Assembly: GCA_018882545.1 (NCBI GenBank)
Contig: VERS01000210.1
Coordinates: forward strand, 1-5,105
Direction of reading: 5' to 3'
DNA: 5,105 bases
Source: Mycobacterium sp.
GTDB lineage: Bacteria; Actinomycetota; Actinomycetes; Mycobacteriales; Mycobacteriaceae
Part shown: piece after piece, positions 1 through 5,105 of the stretch
How positions within the stretch are numbered: position 1 is the stretch's first letter
Layout of the letters: every line of letters starts with the position of its first letter
Notes under the pieces: model-generated
What the model saw: the letters and a program-made list of their open reading frames with translations, nothing else
Told to the model about the DNA's origin: nothing
Database searches by the model: none
Translations under genes and position numbers: made by a program

Positions 1-370
1 CGTCGGGGTCGTACGGGGCGGGGCCGCCGCTGACCCGCCGTGGAGCCGGGTCGCTCTGCGGCTTCTGGGTCGGCGCGTCGAACTCCCCGGTCAGGAATGA
101 ATCGTCCCCGTCGAGCAGGTGTTTGGTGATCGCCGCCCTCGGAGTCATGCCGCGCAGCTTCTGCAGTTCGTCGATCGGCTGGCGCAGTTCGTCGAACTCC
201 GAGCCGAACTCCTCGCGCAGTTCCCGGGTTGCACCACTGAGGTACTCGCGAACCTTGCGAATCGTCGCCGCGCTCCAGCGGATGGCCTCCGGTAGCCGCT
301 CCGGTCCGAGCACCACCAGTCCGACCACCACGAGCAGGAACATCTCGCCCCACCCGATGTTGGCGAACAT
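1..370 (-). CDS. tatB: TatB, twin-arginine translocase subunit (3' end cut by window edge)
   Basis: TatB works with TatC in the inner membrane as the receptor for folded proteins carrying twin-arginine signal peptides, before TatA forms the export path. The ATG at 370-368 opens a reading frame that runs off the window after 123 residues without a stop. M. tuberculosis TatB is about 131 residues, so only a few are missing. Residues 1-8 (MFANIGWG) lead into a polar Glu9, then one membrane helix at about 10-21, a Gly22-Pro23 hinge, and an amphipathic stretch beginning ERLP (24-27). This is the classic TatA/B layout. The charged, helical middle (about 45-75, including [14 protein letters not shown]) and the LLDGDDS segment favour TatB over TatA. 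The start lies 5 bp after the htrA stop, and no Shine-Dalgarno is visible, so translation is probably coupled to htrA. The C-terminal part is proline-rich and probably disordered. Confidence 0.95.
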   Translation of the reverse strand, partial: MFANIGWGEMFLLVVVGLVVLGPERLPEAIRWSAATIRKVREYLSGATRELREEFGSEFDELRQPIDELQKLRGMTPRAAITKHLLDGDDSFLTGEFDAPTQKPQSDPAPRRVSGGPAPYDPD

Positions 371-375
371 TGCGG

Positions 376-1908
<1,533 letters not shown>

Positions 1909-1969
1909 CTATCCGAACGCTGGGCAGCGGGCGTTGGGTACGCCTGGCTGCTCGGTGGTGGTCTTCACC

Positions 1970-2386
1970 CTACCGGCGTTTGCGCCAGCCGCGGCCGATG
2001 CCGTCCCCGTCTGCACCGCTGTCGTCGGCGGCCGCGGCCGCGGCCGGCGGCACCGGTTCCCCGGGGGTGGACTGCGGGATCTGGGATAGCAGGCCCATCA
2101 GCGTGCTCGGCATGGTCACCGGCCGGGAGTCCCGCAGTGCCGCCCGGGCCTGTCCCTGGGCGTCCACCTCGGCAAGGCATTGGGCACACACCGACAGGTG
2201 GCCGCTGGCGCGCAGGTGTGCCTTCATCGGCAGCTCGCCGTCGACGTAGGCCGCTATCGCTTCCGCGGAGAGGTGGTCGGTGGAGCTGAACTGGCGGGGA
2301 GCCGCCAAGGCGGCCTCGTCGACCGAGACGAAGTTGGCCGGCAGCCAGGACAGGGCACGACGGAACACGTGTCCCGGATCGACCAT
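1970..2386 (-). CDS. rseA: RseA, zinc-associated anti-sigma factor for SigE
   Basis: This 138-residue cytoplasmic anti-sigma factor holds SigE inactive. The zinc-associated anti-sigma motif His-x3-Cys-x2-Cys is present as His63, Cys67 and Cys70 (HLSVCAQC), preceded by the helix AIAAYVDGEL (43-52). No membrane helix is seen, as in M. tuberculosis RseA. In that protein Thr39 is reported to be phosphorylated by PknB, marking it for ClpC1P2 degradation; the aligned residue here is Thr36 in RQFSSTDHLS. A poly-alanine run (about 115-120) leads to a basic tail ending WRKRR. The frame stays open to an ATG at 2473. I chose the ATG at 2386-2384 because AGAGGAG lies 7 nt upstream (2400-2394) and because MVDPGHVFRRA matches the start of the M. 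tuberculosis protein. The gene lies 120 bp after sigE in the same direction, the usual sigma/anti-sigma pairing. Confidence 0.94.
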   Translation of the reverse strand: MVDPGHVFRRALSWLPANFVSVDEAALAAPRQFSSTDHLSAEAIAAYVDGELPMKAHLRASGHLSVCAQCLAEVDAQGQARAALRDSRPVTMPSTLMGLLSQIPQSTPGEPVPPAAAAAADDSGADGDGIGRGWRKRR

Positions 2387-2413
2387 CGGGGCGCTCCTCT
2401 CCGGCTGTGATTG

Positions 2414-2439
2414 GTGTCGGCCGGACGGCGGCCGGACAC
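2414..2439. promoter_or_regulatory. Hairpin in the sigE-rseA gap
   Basis: In the mRNA, GTGTC and GGCC pair with GGCC and GACAC around a 7-nt loop, with a single bulged C. This gives about nine base pairs. It lies in the 120-bp gap between sigE and rseA, about 14 nt upstream of the rseA Shine-Dalgarno. No T-run follows, so a full terminator is unlikely. It could be an RNA-processing or attenuation element that sets the SigE:RseA ratio, but this is inference. The same stretch also reads as two copies of GTCCGGCCG spaced 11 bp apart. Confidence 0.35.
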
Positions 2440-2506
2440 GTCTAGCTCGAATGTAGCGCGAAGAAGGCGCCATGGCATCGCACCAAGCGGGTTTGCAGGC
2501 GGCGCG

Positions 2507-3262
2507 TCAGGCCGTCTCGGAGCCGGTACGGCCATGGGCGGCCAGATAGTCCCGCAGTGCCTGGCGGCCGCGGTGAATCCGGCTGCGCACGGTGCCCAGC
2601 TTGACCCCCAGCGTTGCGCCGATCTCTTCGTAGGACAACCCTTCGATGTCGCACAGAACGACGGCGGCGCGGAATTCCGGCGGCAGCGAGTCGAGCGCGG
2701 CCTGCAGATCGGGACCCAGCCGCGAGTCGTGGTAGATCTGCTCCGGGTCGGGATCGCCGGCGGGCACCCGGTCGTAGTCCTCCGGCAGCGCCTCCATGCG
2801 GATGCGGCTGCGCCGACGGACCATGTCCAGGAACAGATTCGTCGTGATGCGGTGCAGCCAGCCCTCGAAGGTGCCGGGCTGATAGTTCTGCACCGACCGG
2901 AACACCCGGATGAAGGTCTCCTGGGTCAGGTCCTCGGCGTCGTGTTGATTGCCCGACAGCCGGTACGCCAGCCGGTAGACCCGGTCGGCGTGCTGCCGTA
3001 CCAACTCGTCCCACGACGGCATGCAGCCCCGGTCACCGGTGGCGTCGAACACTGCGGTGCCCTGGAGTTCGTCGGGCGCCTGCGCCCAGTCCGCCAGCCC
3101 GCTCGCAGACGGGTGCGTCATGGTGACCGGAGACGCCAAGGTGGTGATCGTCGGATCCTCCTGGAAATCATGCCCGGCCGGCCAGGTGCCGACGTGGGCG
3201 TCACGAAGCACAACTTCGACGATCTCGGGAGTATTCCCGGCCAAGCCGCTGAGGCTTTTCAT
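2507..3262 (-). CDS. sigE: SigE, ECF-family RNA polymerase sigma factor
   Basis: SigE directs RNA polymerase to envelope-, detergent- and heat-stress genes. Sigma-70 region 2 spans about residues 84-150, including [16 protein letters not shown] (108-123) and the -10-contacting segment around [18 protein letters not shown]. Region 4 spans about 185-243, with the helix-turn-helix [20 protein letters not shown]. An 80-residue N-terminal extension precedes region 2. The ATG at 3262 is the first in-frame start after a TAA at 3310-3308, with GGAAAG 9 nt upstream. Other in-frame starts are TTG7, GTG18, TTG42, ATG48 and ATG81, and a perfect AGGAGG lies inside the gene at 3162-3157. So shorter isoforms are likely, as in M. 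tuberculosis, where 257-, 218- and 215-residue forms are known. The core is nearly identical to Rv1221, but the C-terminus is about ten residues shorter. The true main start is the least certain point. Confidence 0.96.
   Translation of the reverse strand: MKSLSGLAGNTPEIVEVVLRDAHVGTWPAGHDFQEDPTITTLASPVTMTHPSASGLADWAQAPDELQGTAVFDATGDRGCMPSWDELVRQHADRVYRLAYRLSGNQHDAEDLTQETFIRVFRSVQNYQPGTFEGWLHRITTNLFLDMVRRRSRIRMEALPEDYDRVPAGDPDPEQIYHDSRLGPDLQAALDSLPPEFRAAVVLCDIEGLSYEEIGATLGVKLGTVRSRIHRGRQALRDYLAAHGRTGSETA
3137..3162 (-). promoter_or_regulatory. Internal ribosome binding site for short SigE isoforms
   Basis: A perfect AGGAGG (3162-3157) lies inside sigE, 8 nt before codon 39 (ATC), 17 nt before codon 42 (TTG) and 35 nt before ATG48. 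Codons 39-42 encode ITTL. From memory, the M. tuberculosis protein has ITTL at residues 40-43, exactly where its 218- and 215-residue isoforms would begin. Initiation at ATC would be unusual, and TTG is somewhat far away, so which codon is used is not decided by sequence alone. Confidence 0.5.
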
Positions 3263-3304
3263 GGGCGTTAGCTTTCCGCATAGCTGTGTGCGGGCTCTGT
3301 GGGC

Positions 3305-3310
3305 AAATTA
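3305..3310 (-). promoter_or_regulatory. Candidate sigE promoter -10 box
   Basis: TAATTT on the minus strand fits the mycobacterial TANNNT -10 pattern and stands in an AT-rich patch. Transcription would begin near 3298, giving a leader of about 36 nt that carries the GGAAAG ribosome binding site. No good -35 is visible at 17-18 bp. Instead, two small inverted repeats occupy that position, as expected for a promoter that needs an activator. M. tuberculosis sigE has several promoters, including MprA- and SigH-dependent ones. I could not find a convincing SigH/SigE-type GGAAC...GTT pair here. Confidence 0.35.
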
Positions 3311-3318
3311 AGCTTTGT

Positions 3319-3341
3319 CTGAGAAATCAGCGGATAACCGC
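3319..3341. repeat. Two back-to-back 12-bp inverted repeats upstream of sigE
   Basis: CTGA-GAAA-TCAG (3319-3330) and GCGG-ATAA-CCGC (3330-3341) are both perfect 4-bp arms around a 4-nt centre, and they share the base at 3330. They lie just upstream of the candidate sigE -10 box. They may be binding sites for a dimeric regulator; no specific regulator can be named from the sequence. Confidence 0.45.
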
Positions 3342-3371
3342 CCTCTAACAGGGTTGATGTCAGAAATCGGT

Positions 3372-3390
3372 AATTTCATAGCAATTTCAT
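3372..3390 (-). repeat. Tandem ATGAAATT repeat with 11-bp period upstream of sigE
   Basis: ATGAAATT occurs at 3390-3383 and again at 3379-3372, starting exactly 11 bp apart, about one helical turn. Such AT-rich spaced direct repeats are unusual in this GC-rich context and resemble the direct-repeat sites used by OmpR-family response regulators (the family that includes MprA and PhoP). The regulator assignment is inference. Confidence 0.4.
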
Positions 3391-3459
3391 TAGATTGGCT
3401 CATCGGCGTGTCGGGGCGCGGCGGCCGGTTCGCCTGGGCGGTCGATCCCGGCGTTGATC

Positions 3460-3465
3460 TAGGCT
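3460..3465 (+). promoter_or_regulatory. Candidate -10 box for a leaderless methyltransferase mRNA
   Basis: TAGGCT fits the TANNNT pattern and ends 7 nt before the ATG at 3473, so transcription would begin at or next to that A. No useful Shine-Dalgarno precedes the ATG. Leaderless mRNAs beginning with ATG are common in mycobacteria. There is no clear -35 element. An alternative TAGATT at 3391-3396 would give a leader of about 70 nt. Confidence 0.4.
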
Positions 3466-3472
3466 GCATGCA

Positions 3473-4132
3473 ATGTCCGCCACCGACCCACCGACAGCGA
3501 GCCGGGCCGAGCGCGTCCTCGCCCACGCTGAAGGTTCCATCTCGGAGGACGAGATCGTCGCCGCCGCCCGGGAGCGAGCGGTTGACACCGGCGCCGGGGC
3601 AATCACCCCGGCAGCCGGCGCCCTGCTGGGGCTGTTGAGCCGGCTCTCCGGCGGCAGAGCCGTGGTTGAGGTCGGTACCGGGGCGGGCGTGAGCGGTCTG
3701 TGGCTGCTGTCCGGGATGCGCGAGGATGGGGTACTGACCACCATCGACGTCGAACCTGAGTATCAACGGCTGGCCAAACAAGCCTTCTCCGAAGCCGGCA
3801 TCGGGCCGGGCCGGACGCGGCTGATCACTGGACGCGCCCAGGAAGTCCTCACCCGATTGGCTGACGCCTCCTATGACCTGGTGTTCATCGACGCGGCGCC
3901 CGGGGAGCAGCCGCACCTCGTGGGAGAGGCGGTGCGTCTGCTTCGGGCGGGCGGTCTGATCGTGCTGCACCACGCGGCGCTCGACGGCCGGGCCGGCGAC
4001 CCGGATGCGCACGACGGCGATGTCGTCGCGGTGCGGGAGGCCGCCCGGATGATCGCCGACGACGATCGCTTCACCCCGGTGCTGGTCCCGCTGGCCGACG
4101 GCATCCTGATCGCGGTGTGCGACTTCCTCTGA
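3473..4132 (+). CDS. SAM-dependent O-methyltransferase, Rv1220c-like
   Basis: This 219-residue, Rossmann-fold methyltransferase belongs to the catechol/caffeoyl-CoA O-methyltransferase group; its substrate is unknown. The SAM-binding glycine loop EVGTGAG lies at 66-72, followed by the acidic ribose-contact segment TIDVEPE (90-96, Asp92). A DLVFIDA strand (135-141) carries Asp140, the usual first metal ligand. The later position normally occupied by Asp-Asn reads His166-His167 ([11 protein letters not shown]), so metal use may be changed or lost. The segment [10 protein letters not shown] (17-26) and most of the core match M. tuberculosis Rv1220c by recall. The ATG at 3473 has no good ribosome binding site but sits one -10 spacing after TAGGCT, so a leaderless mRNA is likely. 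The gene is divergent from sigE, sharing a 210-bp control region, and this arrangement is kept in M. tuberculosis. A functional link to SigE is not shown by the sequence. Confidence 0.9.
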   Translation: MSATDPPTASRAERVLAHAEGSISEDEIVAAARERAVDTGAGAITPAAGALLGLLSRLSGGRAVVEVGTGAGVSGLWLLSGMREDGVLTTIDVEPEYQRLAKQAFSEAGIGPGRTRLITGRAQEVLTRLADASYDLVFIDAAPGEQPHLVGEAVRLLRAGGLIVLHHAALDGRAGDPDAHDGDVVAVREAARMIADDDRFTPVLVPLADGILIAVCDFL

Positions 4133-4154
4133 ACCCGCACCCAACCGGCATCCT

Positions 4155-4167
4155 GTAGGCGACCTAC
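4155..4167. repeat. 13-bp perfect inverted repeat before the DUF4126 gene
   Basis: GTAGG-CGA-CCTAC is a perfect 5-bp inverted repeat with a 3-nt centre in the 54-bp gap between the methyltransferase and the DUF4126 gene, 7 bp before the GAGGAGG ribosome binding site. There is no T-run, and the loop is very short, so a terminator is unlikely. It could be a small operator or a leader hairpin. Confidence 0.3.
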
Positions 4168-4186
4168 CGCAACCGAGGAGGCTCAG

Positions 4187-4774
4187 GTGGAGTTCATGAC
4201 GGGGTTGGGCCTTGCCAGCGCGGCGGGCCTGAACGCCTACATCCCGCTGCTTTCGATGGGTCTGCTGGACCGTTACACCAACCTGGTGAATCTGCCCCCG
4301 GGGTGGGCCTGGCTGCAGAACGGGTGGGTCATCGCGATCGTGGCGACCCTGCTGCTGATCGAGATCGTGGCCGACAAGATCCCGGCGATCGACTCGGTCA
4401 ACGACACGGTGCAGACCCTGGTGCGGCCGACCTCCGGGGGCATCGTCTTCGGATCGGGAACCGCCGCCCAGACCGCCGCGATCACCGACCCCGGCGATTT
4501 CGCGCGCACCGGCCAGTGGGTGCCGGTGCTGATCGGGGTGGTGACCGCCCTGGCGGTGCACCTGACCAAGACCGCGGTACGCCCGGCGGCCAACGTGGCC
4601 ACCGCCGGGGTGGCCGCCCCTGTGCTGAGCACCGTCGAGGATCTCACCAGCGTGAGCCTGACCTTCATCGCGATCGTCATTCCCGCCCTGGTGCTGATCG
4701 TGCTGGTCGCCCTCGTCTGGGCCGCGGTCTGGCTGTTGCGCCGGCGCCGGCGCCCGCCGGGAGCCTCCCGGTGA
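4187..4774 (+). CDS. DUF4126-family integral membrane protein
   Basis: This is a 195-residue membrane protein of unknown function. Recognisable DUF4126 features are the N-terminal GLGLASAAGLNAYIPLL (6-22) and the EIVADKIPAIDSVND segment (59-73), followed by a glycine-rich stretch (83-100). Hydrophobic helices lie at about 5-26, 46-64, 112-126 and 157-184, with a weaker one at about 83-100. The protein ends with a basic cluster (RRRRRP, 185-190), which would favour a cytoplasmic C-terminus. The start is GTG at 4187, supported by a strong GAGGAGG (4175-4181) at 5-nt spacing; the ATG at codon 4 is less well placed. It follows the methyltransferase after 54 bp in the same direction and is probably co-transcribed. 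In M. tuberculosis this position between Rv1220c and glgC is filled by PE14 and efflux genes, so the neighbourhood differs here. The family name is by recall, not by search. Confidence 0.82.
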   Translation: MEFMTGLGLASAAGLNAYIPLLSMGLLDRYTNLVNLPPGWAWLQNGWVIAIVATLLLIEIVADKIPAIDSVNDTVQTLVRPTSGGIVFGSGTAAQTAAITDPGDFARTGQWVPVLIGVVTALAVHLTKTAVRPAANVATAGVAAPVLSTVEDLTSVSLTFIAIVIPALVLIVLVALVWAAVWLLRRRRRPPGASR

Positions 4775-4781
4775 ACCTCCC

Positions 4782-4804
4782 CGCACGCATCCACGCACGC
4801 ATCC
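4782..4804 (+). repeat. 11-bp direct repeat just after the DUF4126 gene
   Basis: CGCACGCATCC occurs twice (4782-4792 and 4794-4804), separated by one base. It starts 7 bp after the DUF4126 stop codon in the convergent gap. It may be a replication-slippage duplication; no function is evident. Confidence 0.6.
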
Positions 4805-4861
4805 CCGCGAGAAGACGCAAACCCCCCCGACACGCCGACGGTTTAGCGCCCTTTACGTCTG

Positions 4862-4882
4862 CTCGCCCGGGGTTCGGGCGGG
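4862..4882. terminator. GC-rich hairpin between convergent genes, possible bidirectional terminator
   Basis: CGCCCG (4864-4869) pairs with CGGGCG (4875-4880) around a 5-nt loop, and two further pairs (one G-T wobble) extend the stem to 8 bp. It directly abuts the glgC stop codon and lies about 90 bp after the DUF4126 stop. There is no T-run on either strand. Mycobacterial terminators often lack one, so a terminator serving both convergent genes is plausible but unproven. The rest of the gap (4805-4861) holds only a C7 run (4822-4828) and nothing else I recognise. Confidence 0.4.
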
Positions 4883-5105
4883 TCAGATCCAGACGCCCTT
4901 ACCCACGGCGACCACCCCGCCGGCGCTGATCGCGAAACGCTCCCGGTCCTTTTCCAGATCCACCCCGACCGTCTCGCCGGGACCGACGACGGCGTTCTTG
5001 TCCAGAATCGCCCGGCGCACCACTGCCCCGCGGCCTACCCGCACCCCCGGCATCAACACGCTGCCCTCAACGATCGCGCCGTCGTCGACCACGACGTTGC
5101 TCGAC
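4883..5105 (-). CDS. glgC: GlgC, glucose-1-phosphate adenylyltransferase, C-terminal end only
   Basis: GlgC makes ADP-glucose from glucose-1-phosphate and ATP for glycogen and related alpha-glucans in the cytoplasm. Only the last 73 codons are present; the catalytic N-terminal domain lies beyond the right edge. What is visible is the left-handed beta-helix domain, with hexapeptide-like repeats such as [21 protein letters not shown], followed by [16 protein letters not shown] and the conserved ending [16 protein letters not shown]. This closely matches the end of M. tuberculosis GlgC (Rv1213) by recall. The GTG at 5092 is an internal valine codon rather than the gene start: the frame is open to the window edge and the upstream residues SSNV fit the family. 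The gene converges on the DUF4126 gene. Confidence 0.94.
   Translation of the reverse strand, partial: SSNVVVDDGAIVEGSVLMPGVRVGRGAVVRRAILDKNAVVGPGETVGVDLEKDRERFAISAGGVVAVGKGVWI

Noticed and set aside
2387..2473. Upstream in-frame ATG at 2473 giving a 167-residue RseA
   Set aside because: The extra 29 residues are Arg/Pro-rich and do not match known RseA. The ATG at 2386 has AGAGGAG at 7-nt spacing and a conserved N-terminus.
2411..3271. 286-codon open frame on the plus strand opposite sigE
   Set aside because: It is a shadow of sigE with no recognisable domain or ribosome binding site.
3263..3472. SigH/SigE-type promoter upstream of sigE
   Set aside because: GTT-like elements exist but none has a GGAA(C/T) box at the required spacing.
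3308..4798. 496-codon open frame on the minus strand
   Set aside because: It is antisense to the methyltransferase and DUF4126 genes, is low-complexity in Gly, Arg, His and Gln, and shows no domain.

Overview
The window comes from a high-GC actinobacterium, almost certainly a Mycobacterium or Mycolicibacterium species. The predicted proteins can be aligned, from memory, almost end to end with M. tuberculosis TatB (Rv1224), HtrA (Rv1223), RseA (Rv1222), SigE (Rv1221), the Rv1220c methyltransferase and GlgC (Rv1213). A DUF4126 membrane protein lies where M. tuberculosis has PE14 and an efflux gene cluster. This suggests a non-tuberculous, possibly environmental species.

Layout, left to right. 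Positions 1-3262 hold the envelope-stress cluster on the minus strand. In transcription order it is sigE (3262-2507), rseA (2386-1970), htrA (1899-376) and tatB (370 to beyond position 1, 3' end cut off). Positions 3263-3472 are a 210-bp divergent control region, more AT-rich than its surroundings and full of short repeats. Positions 3473-4132 encode an O-methyltransferase and 4187-4774 a DUF4126 membrane protein, both on the plus strand and probably co-transcribed. A 108-bp convergent gap (4775-4882) contains a GC-rich hairpin and an 11-bp direct repeat. The last 223 bases are the 3' end of glgC on the minus strand.

How the genes work together. SigE is the ECF sigma factor for cell-surface stress, and RseA is its zinc-motif anti-sigma factor. 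HtrA is a membrane-anchored serine protease with a PDZ domain that handles misfolded envelope proteins. TatB is part of the twin-arginine export pathway. The tight htrA-tatB junction (5 bp, with no visible ribosome binding site for tatB) points to translational coupling. The methyltransferase and the DUF4126 protein are conserved or locally placed neighbours with no proven role in the stress response.

I see no new multi-gene system: the gene content is a known mycobacterial locus. The observations most worth following are regulatory. They are a perfect internal Shine-Dalgarno inside sigE at the position that matches the short SigE isoforms of M. tuberculosis, structured repeats in the sigE control region, a likely leaderless methyltransferase mRNA, and a methyltransferase whose usual Asp-Asn metal ligands are His-His. 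Protein and family names rest on motif and sequence recall; no database search was run.
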